In this document: in pieces, positions 34,490 through 43,462 of the stretch
How the letters are laid out: each line of letters starts with the position of its first letter
How positions within the stretch are numbered: the first letter of the stretch is position 1
Source of the DNA: Actinomadura sp. NAK00032
Lineage (GTDB): Bacteria > Actinomycetota > Actinomycetes > Streptosporangiales > Streptosporangiaceae
Reading direction: 5' to 3'
DNA length: 64,000 nt
Assembly: GCF_013364275.1 (NCBI RefSeq)
Contig: NZ_CP054932.1
Span: forward strand, 3,844,001 to 3,908,000
Position numbers and translations under genes: made by a program
The notes under the pieces: model-generated
What the model was told of the DNA's origin: nothing
What the model saw: the letters and a program-made list of their open reading frames with translations, nothing else
Database searches by the model: none

Positions 34490-35220
34490 CTTCGCCCCGG
34501 GGGATCGCGTCGGTCACCGTGAGAATGCCGATCGTAGTCAATTTGGCTACGGAGCGTTGAACATTGCTCACACTCGACTGAACGATCCTTGGTAACGGGA
34601 TGGTGGAGGAAATGCGCGTTATGTCCTGGATGTAAGTGAGAGAGGCGATGTGGCCGAGAGGACGTGGCGGCGCGCCGTAAATGGCGGGAACCCTCGGTGG
34701 TTCGGCCTGCTGGGCGCCTTTTCTGGCCGTGGGGCGGGACTTCGCGGGGATGGGTTCGCAGATGATGTGCCAGAGGTCGACTCTTCCGGAAGGCGGCGAG
34801 CTGGTATTCATGGGTGACCGCGCGGTGTTATAAGTCTCACTCGGTGTTATCGGGTCACGGAATGCGCACACGGAATGATCTTTGGCGGATTGTCCCTCGT
34901 GGGTGATTTGCCCTTCGGGGGCACGTGTCTGATAGGTGCGGTTCGTGAGTTGTCTGTACCGGCCGGATGACCAGGGCATATGCCCTGCCCAGGGTGGTCG
35001 GTGGTGTGGCATGGCGGCAGGGTGGAATCGTGAGCGCAGGCTCGGTGGCGGACGGGTGCGAGCAGAAGGCGGATGTCGGTGTGGGCCGTGATTTCGCCTC
35101 CCGAGGCGCGCCGCCCATCCTCTGTGAGTTGCGTGGTGAGTGCCGGTTCGGCCTCCTCCTGGGGTGCACCTGGAAGCCGATGCGTGGGACGACGGGGCGG
35201 CCGCGCGCCGTTGCCCACCG

Positions 35221-35316
35221 CACCGGCCCGCACCGGCCCGCACCGGCCCGCACCGGCCCGCACCGGCCCGCACCGGCCCGCACCGGCCCGCACCGGCCCG
35301 CACCGGCCCGCACCGG
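35221..35316. repeat. 10-bp tandem repeat, nine copies
   Basis: CACCGGCCCG is repeated nine times without a mismatch (35221-35310), followed by a partial unit CACCGG. It lies in non-coding DNA. Perfect identity implies recent expansion and likely length variation. Confidence 0.95.
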
Positions 35317-35362
35317 TGTGGTGAGCGCGGTTGCGGACAGGGTGTGCGTCCACGCATTCACT

Positions 35363-35495
35363 GCCGCACGTCACCGCCGTGCGACGGGCTCACGGCCGTA
35401 CGACGGGCTCACTGCGACGGGGTGGGCTCATTGTGGTGGGGCGGGCTTGCCACTGCATGACGGGCTCAGCGATGCATGGCGGGCTTGCCCTCAAG
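35363..35495. repeat. 19-bp degenerate tandem repeat, about seven copies
   Basis: Units begin at 35363, 35382, 35401, 35420, 35439, 35458 and 35477. The best-kept core is CGACGGGCTCAC (identical at 35382 and 35401), and each later unit keeps GGGCT(C/T). The phase stays at exactly 19 bases over six units although individual bases vary. Confidence 0.75.
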
Positions 35496-35648
35496 GCCGG
35501 TTGGGCCCCGGAGCGGCGCTCGCTGAGCCTCCTGCCTGTTGAGCGTGGTGAGGGTGTTGGACGGTCTTGGCGCCGGGCGCGGCCGGCGCCGTCGTTGGAC
35601 TGCTCCGTCGTGGCGACCCGCGCGCCGCCAGATACCGCTGGGGGGATG

Positions 35649-36605
35649 TCAGGCGGCTTGTGGGGGGTCTGCGGGGGACTTCAGGATGTCGTACATGCCC
35701 ATGGGAAGGGTGTCGCCCCAGAGCCAGTCGTTGATCGTGCCGTCGAAGTCGGCGGGCGGGGCGACGGTGAGGAGGCGTGCGGTCAGCGGGGCGAGGGTGA
35801 GCTGGAACGGGCTCGGCGGGGTGAGCGGGACGCGGCGGGTGGTTCCCCAGAAGTCGTTGAAGTCGCGCTGGGTGAGGTCGAGCGCGGCGGGGATCGTGCG
35901 GTCGCGTCCGGCGGGGCCGGTGGCGAGCCAGGACCAGTGGTCGGTCAGGAGGCGGCGCGCCGCGGTGCGCAGGACGTTCAGGGCGGCCAGGTCGTGCGGG
36001 CAGGCGACGTCGGTGATCTGGAGTTCGGGGAGGCCGAAGCGGCGGAGGCCGCGGGTGCGCAGGCGGACGCAGGCGCACCCGTTGACGCCCTCGGGGTCCA
36101 GGTCGGGGTCGGCGGCCGTGCAGCGGCCGTTGGCGCGGAACGGCGGGAGGGCGTCGCCCAGCCAGCGGTCGGCGAGGACGAAGCGCGTGCGTTCGGCGTT
36201 GGGCGGGGCGAGGACGTGGCCGGTGACGAGATCGGCGGGGACGCCTCCGGTGGCCCTGGCGATGGCGTACGCGGCGGCGCGGGCCACCTGGGCGCTGCGG
36301 GGCTGGTCGGTGATCGGCGCGTAGGCGGTGATGACGGCGAACTCGGAGGCGTCGCGGAAGGCGTGAGCGGCCGGCCGGTCCTCCGGGACGGCCGCGCGGA
36401 TCTCGCCCGGGTCCCAGCGGAGGGTGGCGGAGCCCTCCCGGGTGAGCCGCAGCTGCGGCGAGCCGAGCCGGCCGGCGATGTGGGCGTGGAAGGGGCCGGC
36501 CGCCGCTTCGCGGAGAAGGCCCGGGAGATCGGGCGGGATGCCGTCGGTGGCGACGGCGAACCGCGAGGTCGTGGTGGCGGGGACCGGGAACGTGATCGTG
36601 GCCAT
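35649..36605 (-). CDS. Unrecognised cysteine-motif protein, copy B
   Basis: A 318-residue paralogue of the protein at 26928-27833. Shared blocks: LADRWLG, GRCTAADPDLDPEGVNGCACVRL, GLRRFGLPELQITDVACPHDLAALN, TQRDFNDFWG and GTINDWLWGD. It differs mainly in the first 120 residues and in an insert of a few residues between GRCTA and GCAC. ATG 36605 has AAGGAG at good spacing. The cysteines suggest a metal site. No family name is known to me and no catalytic motif is evident. Confidence 0.65.
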   Translation of the reverse strand: MATITFPVPATTTSRFAVATDGIPPDLPGLLREAAAGPFHAHIAGRLGSPQLRLTREGSATLRWDPGEIRAAVPEDRPAAHAFRDASEFAVITAYAPITDQPRSAQVARAAAYAIARATGGVPADLVTGHVLAPPNAERTRFVLADRWLGDALPPFRANGRCTAADPDLDPEGVNGCACVRLRTRGLRRFGLPELQITDVACPHDLAALNVLRTAARRLLTDHWSWLATGPAGRDRTIPAALDLTQRDFNDFWGTTRRVPLTPPSPFQLTLAPLTARLLTVAPPADFDGTINDWLWGDTLPMGMYDILKSPADPPQAA

Positions 36606-36634
36606 CGGGCCGCTCCTTCCGGGAGGGGACATCG

Positions 36635-36688
36635 CCAGCTTGCGCGCCCGCCCCGGGAAGGAGCACCAGAATCCGGTTCTGGGGATAA
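36635..36688 (-). promoter_or_regulatory. Shared promoter-like motif pair, locus 2
   Basis: On the minus strand TTATCCCCAGAACCGGATTC (36688-36669) is followed by AAGCTGG at 36641-36635, 39 bases after the first A of AGAA; the start codon of copy B is 75 bases downstream of that A. Layout and words match locus 1. Confidence 0.55.
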
Positions 36689-36696
36689 CTCCGCGG

Positions 36697-37639
36697 TCAG
36701 CGCGGCCGGATCGCGCCGGGGGTGGTGCCGAAGCGCTCGCGGAACACGCGGGTGAAGTGGGCCTGACTGGCGAAACCGTGGCGGTGCGCGATCTCCGCGA
36801 CGGTCGCCGCGGACGATGCCGGGTCTGCCAGGTCCGCCTTGGCCTTCGCCAGCCGACGGTCCATGACGTAGCGGACCGGTGTGAGGCCCTCCGGTTCGAA
36901 GACGCGGCTGAGGTGGCGGACGGAGATGCCCAGAGCGGACGCGACGCGCCGGGTGCTCAGCCCGGGATCGTGGAGATGCCGGTCGATGTAGTCCTTGGCC
37001 ACAAGGAGGTGGAGTAGGCGGGTGGGGGACGCGGGGCGGTCACCGGCGTGCTCAGCGGTGAGCAGGCCGAGGAGTTCGAGGGCCAGGTCGTCGGCGTGGC
37101 CGGGCCCCTTGCCCGTCGTCAGGCCCAGGAGAAGCGACCGCAGTGTGCGGGAGGCGGGGGAGGGGCGCGATGCGTTGAGAGCGATCGGAGCGGGCAGAGC
37201 CGGCGCGCGGAAGTGCTCCGCGAACACCTCGCGCGGGACGTCCAGGAGGAGTTTCCGCATCGGGGTGGAGAAACCGAACAGGTACGGACGGGCCGTGTCG
37301 TAGAGGACGATGTCTCCCCGCGCCGACCGTCAGGCAACCGCCGGAGTGGAAGAAGACGGCCTCGCCCTTGAGGACGAGGCTCGCGAACACCGAGTCCTTG
37401 GGGAAGTCGCGGCAGATGCCGGGCGTCCGTTCGATGACGTGCTCGTTCCCCCGGATGTCGGCCAGGCGCAGCCCGCCGACGCGCAGGTTCGTCTGCCGGG
37501 CGAGCAGGCCGCCCTCGGCGTAGGACGAGCAGGTGAGCCCGACCAGCGCACGCGCGTTGTACTGCTCCCAGTAGGAGACCCGGTCGCCCGGCGGGACGTC
37601 CTCGGTCGATACGCGCGACTCCAGTACGGAAGCGGCCAT
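36697..37639 (-). pseudogene. AraC-family transcriptional regulator, frameshifted
   Basis: The first about 105 residues (from ATG 37639; SYWEQYNARALVGLTCSS, ERTPGICRDFPKDSVFASL, CLTVGAG) are an AraC_binding_2-type sensor domain. At about 37312-37320 one extra base breaks the frame: GCG GGG A GAC ATC should read GAGDIVLYDTARPYLFGF, which continues in the other frame to a complete AraC HTH pair (LSTRRVASALGISVRHLSRVF and TVAEIAHRHGFASQAHFTRVFRERFG) and stop at 36697. Either a real inactivating insertion or a sequencing error in a G-run. The HTH half could start at ATG 37260. It lies 45 bases after the cupin dioxygenase, its likely target. Confidence 0.8.
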
Positions 37640-37684
37640 CCCGACCTCCCTCGCAGGTGGGAGGTCGAGTCTAGCCAGCGTCCC

Positions 37685-38218
37685 TTAGCGGAAGAGTGAG
37701 TCGACGTAGTCGGAGCCAAGGCCGACCTTGTCGTAGTGCTCGCGGCACATCGCGATGTAGTCGTGGACGTCGAAGTAGCCTTCCGTGTCACCGTTCTCGT
37801 CGAGCCAGATGAGCGGGCCCTTCACGATGAACATCGTCTTCATCGGCTCGCCGCTCTCGTAGGCGACGAGCGTGTGGCCTTCGCCTGGGGCCTCGTAGAT
37901 GAAGTCACCGGCCGTCGCCGTCCACGGGCGTTCGAGGTAGCCCCACTTGCCGGAGATGGTGTACGCGAACACCTCGTGCGGGTGGTAGTGCCTGTTCACC
38001 AGGCCGGCGCTGGTGGCGCGCAGGATGTCCGCCCAGGAGTTGTCCTTGACGTTGATCCAGAGCGGGCGCGAGCCGACGGTCTCGGTGAACGGCACGTAGT
38101 AGCGGTCGTCGTCGGTGGCGACCTTCGGCAGGTACACCTCGGGCAGGGCGTCCGGCTTCTGGGAGTTCTGGATCGGCTTCAGGCTCTTCCAGAACTCGGT
38201 GGTCGCGTCCTCCGGCAT
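37685..38218 (-). CDS. Cupin dioxygenase, 2,4'-dihydroxyacetophenone dioxygenase-like
   Basis: A 177-residue single-cupin protein. Metal ligands are read in GLVNRHYHPHEVF (His77, His79) and EAPGEGHTLVAYE, spaced as in 2,4'-dihydroxyacetophenone dioxygenase, whose length it also matches. That enzyme cleaves the side chain of a hydroxylated acetophenone to an aromatic and an aliphatic acid using Fe and O2. The following AraC-type regulator supports a small inducible catabolic unit. Substrate is inferred from family resemblance. Confidence 0.78.
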   Translation of the reverse strand: MPEDATTEFWKSLKPIQNSQKPDALPEVYLPKVATDDDRYYVPFTETVGSRPLWINVKDNSWADILRATSAGLVNRHYHPHEVFAYTISGKWGYLERPWTATAGDFIYEAPGEGHTLVAYESGEPMKTMFIVKGPLIWLDENGDTEGYFDVHDYIAMCREHYDKVGLGSDYVDSLFR

Positions 38219-38399
38219 GGCTTCCTCCAGTTGCGTCGGTCCGTTGGTCGGCAGTGAACCGCGCAGGTCCGGCCGTGTCTTCCCGCTGCCGGACGTCCGG
38301 CGTTGCCTGGCCGGGACACCGGCGATTCACCGGACGGCCCGCCGCGACGTTCGGTAAAATCCTCGTCACCCGCAGTTAAGATCATCAAGAGGTGACGAC

Positions 38400-39398
38400 A
38401 TGTGCCGGCTTTTCGGGATGAGTACGGGAGGCCCCCGCGTCAGGGCGGCGCACTGGCTGCTGGACGCGCCGCGGAGCCTGCGCGCCCAGAGCCACCGCAT
38501 GCAGCACGGCGCGGGCCTCGGCTGGTTCTCGCTGGGCGGCGAGCCCGTCCGCGACCGCGCGCCCGTGGCCGCGTTCGAGAACGCCGACTTCGACCTGCAC
38601 GCGCGCAACGTCCCGTCCCACACGTTCGTGTCGCACGTGCGGGACGCGTCCGTGGGCGGGCTGACCGTGCGCAACTGCCACCCCTTCGTGATGAGCGACC
38701 GGCTGTTCGCCCACAACGGCGTGGTGAAGGGGCTGGACGTGCTCCGGACGTGGCTGACCGAGGTCGAGCACGCCCACGTCGCCGGGGAGACCGATTCGGA
38801 GCTGGTGTTCGCCTACCTGACGGCCGAGATCCGGCGCCGCGGCGACACGACGGCCGGGATCGTCGAGGCGGTGCGCCGGATCGGCGCGGAGCTGCCGGTG
38901 TTCGCGCTCAACCTGCTCGTCGCCGAGTCCGGCCGCCTGTGGGCGCTGCGCTACCCGGAGAGCAACGAGCTGTGGGTGCTCTCCCCCGGGCGAGGCGGGG
39001 TGAGCGAGCCCGGACGCCCCTCCGGCGGCCCCGGCCCGGCGGAGGGCGGCCCCGTGCCCGCCGTCGTCATCGCCAGTGAGCCGATGGACGACGATCCCGG
39101 CTGGCGGCTCCTGGAGCCCGGTGAGCTGCTGGTGGTCGACGGGCTCGCCGAGGAGTCGCTCTTCCCGTTCGCGCCGCCGCGGCATCCGCTGCGCCGCTCG
39201 GACCTGTCCGTCCGCGAGGCCGCCTCCCAGACCACCGCCGCCTCCCAGGCCGCCGCCTCCCCGACGGCCGCCGTGGCGCGGGTCCAGGGCGCGGAACCGC
39301 CCGTGCCGCGACTGGAGCGGGTTCCGGTCCGGGTGCCGCTGCAGGCGGTGATCGTGCGGAACGGGCGGCCGCCAGCGGTTCCGGACCCGTCTGTCTAG
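38400..39398 (+). CDS. Class II glutamine amidotransferase, EgtC-like, copy 1
   Basis: A 332-residue Ntn-type amidotransferase. The catalytic Cys is residue 2 (MCRLFGMS), with HRMQHGAGLGWFSLGG, FVSHVRDAS, NCHPFVMSDRLFAHNGVVKG and ETDSELVFAYL as the conserved core of the YafJ/EgtC group. EgtC removes gamma-glutamate in ergothioneine synthesis, but no other egt gene is near. The last 60 residues are Ala/Pro-rich and variable. A related gene is cut by the right edge of the window. ATG 38400 follows GAGGTGA. Confidence 0.85.
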   Translation: MCRLFGMSTGGPRVRAAHWLLDAPRSLRAQSHRMQHGAGLGWFSLGGEPVRDRAPVAAFENADFDLHARNVPSHTFVSHVRDASVGGLTVRNCHPFVMSDRLFAHNGVVKGLDVLRTWLTEVEHAHVAGETDSELVFAYLTAEIRRRGDTTAGIVEAVRRIGAELPVFALNLLVAESGRLWALRYPESNELWVLSPGRGGVSEPGRPSGGPGPAEGGPVPAVVIASEPMDDDPGWRLLEPGELLVVDGLAEESLFPFAPPRHPLRRSDLSVREAASQTTAASQAAASPTAAVARVQGAEPPVPRLERVPVRVPLQAVIVRNGRPPAVPDPSV

Positions 39399-39565
39399 CT
39401 CCGACACGCCGTTCACCACGGATAAGACCAGCTTCGGCCGAATTCGCGGTGATTCGCGCGGCATCGACGGCGTAATCAGGGGGAATGTGTACGTTGGGGA
39501 GATCAACACTGCTGTGAGCTGCGGGGACGGGCCCCGCCGCCCAGCCTTGGAAACAGGAGGTCCCC

Positions 39566-39778
39566 GTGGCTCGAACACTGTCGAGGGGCACCCGTGTCAC
39601 CGGTGCCGAACGCACGCAGCTCGCCGCCGAGCTCGCCCCGCGCTACGCGGCCGGTGAGAGCATCCGCGACCTGGCGGCCGAGACCGGCCGGTCGTACGGG
39701 TTCATCTACAACGTGCTGAAGGAGGCGGGAGTGCCGCTGCGCGGGCGCGGCGGCAACACCCGGCGCAAGAAGGCCTGA
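39566..39778 (+). CDS. Small actinobacterial HTH protein
   Basis: A 70-residue protein of a widespread actinobacterial family: MARTLSRGTRVTG opening, an HTH SIRDLAAETGRSYGFIYNVLKEAGV at about 33-57, and a basic RGRGGNTRRKKA tail. It is likely a DNA-binding protein of the nucleoid/developmental kind. GTG start at 39566 with a perfect AGGAGG. Stands alone. Confidence 0.85.
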   Translation: MARTLSRGTRVTGAERTQLAAELAPRYAAGESIRDLAAETGRSYGFIYNVLKEAGVPLRGRGGNTRRKKA

Positions 39779-39881
39779 CCCGCTCCCGAAGACCAGGAAA
39801 GACCAGGCAAGACAAGATAGGCCGAGAAGGAAAGAGCACATGGACGGACGTCCCCCTCGCCCCCCGGGGGGACCCCGTGCG

Positions 39882-41222
39882 CTAAGGACGGCGGAACGCC
39901 CCGGTGACCTCGGAGCGCCCGTTCAGGCTGGCGAGGTCCGCGGCGGCGCGCCCGGCCACCCAGCCCTCGTAGTTGGAGACGGAACCCGCCCGCCCTTGGG
40001 CGAGGTTCGGGAACATCGTGTCGACGGCCTGCTCGACGGCCCGGTCGCGCGCCGCCAGTACGGGAAGAAGATCCTTCCCGCCGGCGCCCGCGGCCGCCCG
40101 GTCCGCGGCCCCGTCGGCGGCCTCGCGGAGGCGCTCCCCGATGCGGGACGCGTACGCGTTGAGGAAGGCGTGCCGGAACGACCGCGTGCGTGAGCGTCCC
40201 CGCGCGTCGCGCCGCGGACCCGCGTGCACCATGGCGGACGTCGCCTGGACGAGCAGCGACGTGAACAGCATCTCCACCGCGGCCAGGTCGGCCGGGAAGC
40301 CCAGGACCGTGGAGAACCCCAGCTCCCGATGCCAGACCGCGCGGCAGCGGTTCGCGTCGGCCACGACCGTCAGCAGGACGGCCTTCGGCGCCTCGTAGGG
40401 GTTGTCCACCGCGATGCGACGCCCGGCGGGCCCGCCCATGTCGCCCGTCTCCGCGGCCAGCAGCACATGGTCGATGCTGTGCCGCGCGATGAGCTCCTGT
40501 GCGCGCGCGCTGAGCGCCTCGGCCTCCTCGGGGAACTCGGTCGACTCGGCCTTGGCGAGCAGGGCGCGGACCTTGCCGAGCATCCGCTGGTCGACGTCCC
40601 GCATCGGCTCCGACGGGGGCGCGCCCGTCCCGGAGGAGCCCGAGCCGGGCGGCGGTGCCAGGGGCGGGAGCTTCGGCAGCGTCTCCAGTAGGTGGACGAG
40701 CTCGATCGCCGTCGCGATGTAGTCGGCGCGTTCCACGCCTTCGCGGTCGCACCATTCGGCCGGGTGCGCGTCGTCGTCCGTCCACCAGACGGTGGCGTCG
40801 AGGGAGGCGAGCTGCTCGTGCCAGAGGGCGTCCACGGTGGTGGCGGAGTAGGCGCGCATCTCACCGGCGATCGCGTCCGCCGCGAGCCCCGCGTGCAGGG
40901 CGGTGCACCGGCGGGAGGCGAACCTGACCACGTCGGCGGGCTGCCAGCCCCGGTTCCACGCCGTGCTGACGCCCTGCCGCAGGCGGCCGGCCAGGTGGCG
41001 GTCGGCGCTGAGCGTCCACCGCGGTGTGCCGGGCCCGTGCTCCAGCTCGGCCACGAGGTCTTGGAAGGCCGCGCCGTCACCCCGCGCCAGCGCGGTGACC
41101 GCCTCGGTCACCAGAGCACCGGCGCCGGCGGCTTCGGCCGCCGAGTCCGAAACGGGCTCCGAGGACGACTCCGGCGATCCGGGACCACCCCGCCGCCACG
41201 ACTTCCACACCGCCACTCCCAC
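39882..41222 (-). CDS. DUF2786 domain protein
   Basis: A 446-residue cytosolic protein. The DUF2786 motif (MLGKVRALLAKAESTEFPEEAEALSARAQELIARHSID) is at about residues 215-252, followed by a mixed domain with LFTSLLVQATSAMVHAG and HAFLNAYASRIGERLREA, as in the actinobacterial members. The N-terminal 200 residues are helical with several Trp residues. Function unknown; the fold has been compared to metal-dependent proteins in mobile elements. Three GTG codons (41222, 41216, 41210) could start it. Confidence 0.7.
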   Translation of the reverse strand: MGVAVWKSWRRGGPGSPESSSEPVSDSAAEAAGAGALVTEAVTALARGDGAAFQDLVAELEHGPGTPRWTLSADRHLAGRLRQGVSTAWNRGWQPADVVRFASRRCTALHAGLAADAIAGEMRAYSATTVDALWHEQLASLDATVWWTDDDAHPAEWCDREGVERADYIATAIELVHLLETLPKLPPLAPPPGSGSSGTGAPPSEPMRDVDQRMLGKVRALLAKAESTEFPEEAEALSARAQELIARHSIDHVLLAAETGDMGGPAGRRIAVDNPYEAPKAVLLTVVADANRCRAVWHRELGFSTVLGFPADLAAVEMLFTSLLVQATSAMVHAGPRRDARGRSRTRSFRHAFLNAYASRIGERLREAADGAADRAAAGAGGKDLLPVLAARDRAVEQAVDTMFPNLAQGRAGSVSNYEGWVAGRAAADLASLNGRSEVTGAFRRP

Positions 41223-41344
41223 GGTCTGACTGCACGGGCACACAGCATCCTGCCATCCGCGCCGGCCCCGCTCGGCCGCCAGTGGGACGAATCGCGGCAT
41301 TGAGCGGAGACCGGAGGCGGCCTGGAGCGTAGACGGCATGAGAG

Positions 41345-41363
41345 GGCCCCGGCCGCCGGGGCC
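41345..41363. terminator. GC hairpin after the 90-residue hypothetical gene
   Basis: GGCCCCGG-CCG-CCGGGGCC is a perfect 8-bp stem just past the stop of the minus-strand gene that ends at 41389. Confidence 0.5.
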
Positions 41364-41388
41364 GGGGCCGCCTCTTCCGGCTGGACGG

Positions 41389-41661
41389 CTACGGGCCGCC
41401 GTGCTTGTCGCCGCGCATCTCCTCCACCACGACGCTCTGGTACGCGCGGGAGGTGTCGGGCACGTAGCTGAGCCGTGCCAGGGCCTTGCCCTCGGGATCC
41501 CTGATCTCGAAGTGGTAGCCCCGGCCGGCGTCGCCGACGTGCGCCACGGCCTGGTCGTGCCGGAGGCGGCACATCGTGTCGACCTTCTCCAGCGCCACCT
41601 TCAGGCTCCCCGCGTCGCTGATGAGCCGGGCCGGCTCGCTCGTCTCCCAGATCTCGAACAT
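41389..41661 (-). CDS. Hypothetical 90-residue protein
   Basis: A compact alpha/beta protein: MFEIWETSEPARLISDAGSL, then GYHFEIRDPEGKALARLSYV and a C-terminal YQSVVVEEMRGDKHGGP. No family is recognised. It is followed by a strong GC hairpin and preceded by a 240-base gap to the divergent acyl-CoA synthetase gene. Confidence 0.6.
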   Translation of the reverse strand: MFEIWETSEPARLISDAGSLKVALEKVDTMCRLRHDQAVAHVGDAGRGYHFEIRDPEGKALARLSYVPDTSRAYQSVVVEEMRGDKHGGP

Positions 41662-41903
41662 TGATCGTGTCCTGTCGGCGGTCGGTCGGAAGGAACGGGC
41701 GGGGCATTCCAGACGTCGGAGACAGCTTGCGCCCCATTGGTGGATCTTTCAATCAGTTCAGGTATCGGATTGATCACCATTCGAAGTTGTCCGGGCTCAC
41801 AGCGTCATGTCCGCATCTGGCGGCGGACCAGTGGTTCCCCGGGCGGCGTCCCGATCGATAAGGTCGGCGGCACGTTACCGAATGAGATTCGGAAGGGGTC
41901 GGG

Positions 41904-43427
41904 GTGGAGTACCGGGTCGTGTCCATCGTCCGAGACCACGCCCGCGAGCGGGGCACGGCGCCCGCCGTCACTGGGGACGGGCGGACCGTGAGCTACGCCG
42001 AACTCGACGAGCGCTCCAGCCGGGCCGCGCAGGCCCTGCGGGCGGCGGGGCTCGCCCCCGGGTCGCGGGCCGCCTACGTCGGCAAGAACGCGCCGGAGTT
42101 CTTCGACCTGCTGTTCGGCGCGGCGAAGATCGGCGCCGTGACGGTCCCCGTGAACTGGCGGCTGACCCCCGCCGAGATCGCGGCGATCGTCGCGGACGCG
42201 GGCGCGCCGGTGACCGTGCTGGACGCCGAGTTCGCGGACCTCGCGGACGCGCTGCCCGGCCGCGTCGTCCTGACCGGCGGCGAGCACGAGCGCTGGCTGG
42301 CCGGGCAGCCGGCCGACGACCCCGGGTTCACGGGCGAGCCGGACGACATCGTCGTGCAGCTCTACACCTCCGGCACGACCGGGGTTCCGAAGGGCGTCCA
42401 GCTCAGCAACGCCAACTTCGAGGTGGGCGAGCGGATGGCCCGCCGCTGGCGGCTGGACGGCTCGTCGGCGAGCCTCGTCCCGATGCCGCTGTTCCACATC
42501 GGCGGCTCGGGCTGGGCGCTGGCCGGGCTGTACGCGGGCTGCCGGCAGGTGCTCGTCCGCGACATCGACCCGGCCGCGCTGGTCGACACCTTCGAGCGGG
42601 AGCGGATCACGAACGCGTTCATCGTCCCGGCCGTCCTGCAGTTCATGTGCCAGGTGCCGGGTGCGGCGGGACGCGACTACTCGGCGCTGCGCGCGATCAC
42701 CTACGGCGCGTCCCCGATCACCTCGGAGGTGCTGCGCCGCGCGCTCGACACGTTCAAGGCGCCGCTGTTCCAGCTCTACGGGATGACGGAGACGACCGGC
42801 GCGATCGTCCAGCTCGAACCCGAGGACCACGACCCCGAGGGCCCGCGCGCGCAGCTGATGCGCTCGGCCGGACGCCCCTACGACTGGGTCGAGGTGAAGA
42901 TCGTCGAGCCGGGCGGGGACGCCGAGCGCGCGCCCGGCGAGGTCGGCGAGGTGCTGACGCGCTCCCCGCAGAACACCCCGGGATACTGGAACCGCCCGGA
43001 GGAGACGGCCCGGCTGCGGGCCGGGGACGGCTGGCTCCGCACGGGCGACGCCGGCTACCTCGACGCCGAGGGCTACCTGTTCCTCACCGACCGGATCAAG
43101 GACATGATCGTCACCGGCGCGGAGAACGTGTACCCGATCGAGGTCGAGGAGGTCCTCGCGGCCCATCCGGCGATCGCGGACGTGGCGGTCATCGGCGTCC
43201 CGGACGAGCGCTGGGGCGAGACCGTCAAGGCCGTCGTCGTGCTCGCGCCGGGCGCCGCGCTGACCGGGGACGAGGTGCTCGCCTACGCGCGCGAGCGGCT
43301 CGCGGGCTTCAAGCGCCCGCGCTCGGTCGACTTCGTGGACGCGCTGCCGCGCAACCCCAGCGGCAAGATCCTCAAGAAGGACCTCCGCGCGCCCTACTGG
43401 GACGGGCTGGGCCGCACGATCGCCTGA
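41904..43427 (+). CDS. fadD: Acyl-CoA synthetase (AMP-forming)
   Basis: A 507-residue adenylate-forming ligase that activates a carboxylic acid to its CoA thioester through an acyl-AMP. P-loop-like YTSGTTGVPKGV near residue 155, A5 motif LYGMTETTG, A7 TGDAGYLD, A8 FLTDRIKDMIVTGAENVYP, and the catalytic Lys in NPSGKILKK are all intact. Length and order fit medium/long-chain FadD-type enzymes, so the symbol is by family only. GTG start at 41904. No beta-oxidation genes adjoin it. Confidence 0.88.
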   Translation: MEYRVVSIVRDHARERGTAPAVTGDGRTVSYAELDERSSRAAQALRAAGLAPGSRAAYVGKNAPEFFDLLFGAAKIGAVTVPVNWRLTPAEIAAIVADAGAPVTVLDAEFADLADALPGRVVLTGGEHERWLAGQPADDPGFTGEPDDIVVQLYTSGTTGVPKGVQLSNANFEVGERMARRWRLDGSSASLVPMPLFHIGGSGWALAGLYAGCRQVLVRDIDPAALVDTFERERITNAFIVPAVLQFMCQVPGAAGRDYSALRAITYGASPITSEVLRRALDTFKAPLFQLYGMTETTGAIVQLEPEDHDPEGPRAQLMRSAGRPYDWVEVKIVEPGGDAERAPGEVGEVLTRSPQNTPGYWNRPEETARLRAGDGWLRTGDAGYLDAEGYLFLTDRIKDMIVTGAENVYPIEVEEVLAAHPAIADVAVIGVPDERWGETVKAVVVLAPGAALTGDEVLAYARERLAGFKRPRSVDFVDALPRNPSGKILKKDLRAPYWDGLGRTIA

Positions 43428-43462
43428 ACGCCGCCCCGGCCCGCCCCGGCCCCCTGGCCCGC

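Larger units (their letters stand above)
34490..35648. other. 1.16-kb non-coding stretch with repeats and a lower-GC segment
   Basis: The part from about 34510 to 34960 is visibly lower in GC than the surroundings and holds repeated short words: CGGTGTTAT at 34823-34831 and again 19 bases on at 34842-34850, and CACGGAATG at 34856 and 34869. Further right are the 10-bp repeat (35221-35316) and a 19-bp degenerate repeat (35363-35495). Reading frames across it are low-complexity translations of the repeats and are not believed. Confidence 0.55.

Noticed and set aside
34092..34811. Reading frame starting MNTSSPPSGRVDLWH on the minus strand
   Set aside because: It overlaps the N-terminal coding part of the membrane protein gene in another frame, lacks a ribosome binding site, and turns into Arg/Pro-rich shadow sequence.
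35221..35495. Possible CRISPR array or plasmid iterons
   Set aside because: The 10-bp units are directly adjacent with no spacers and no cas1/cas2 genes are present; the 19-bp units are iteron-sized, but no Rep gene was identified.
34967..35542. Reading frame encoding RTGPHRPAP repeats
   Set aside because: It is only the translation of the 10-bp repeat in an open frame; all three frames are open there because the repeat lacks stops.
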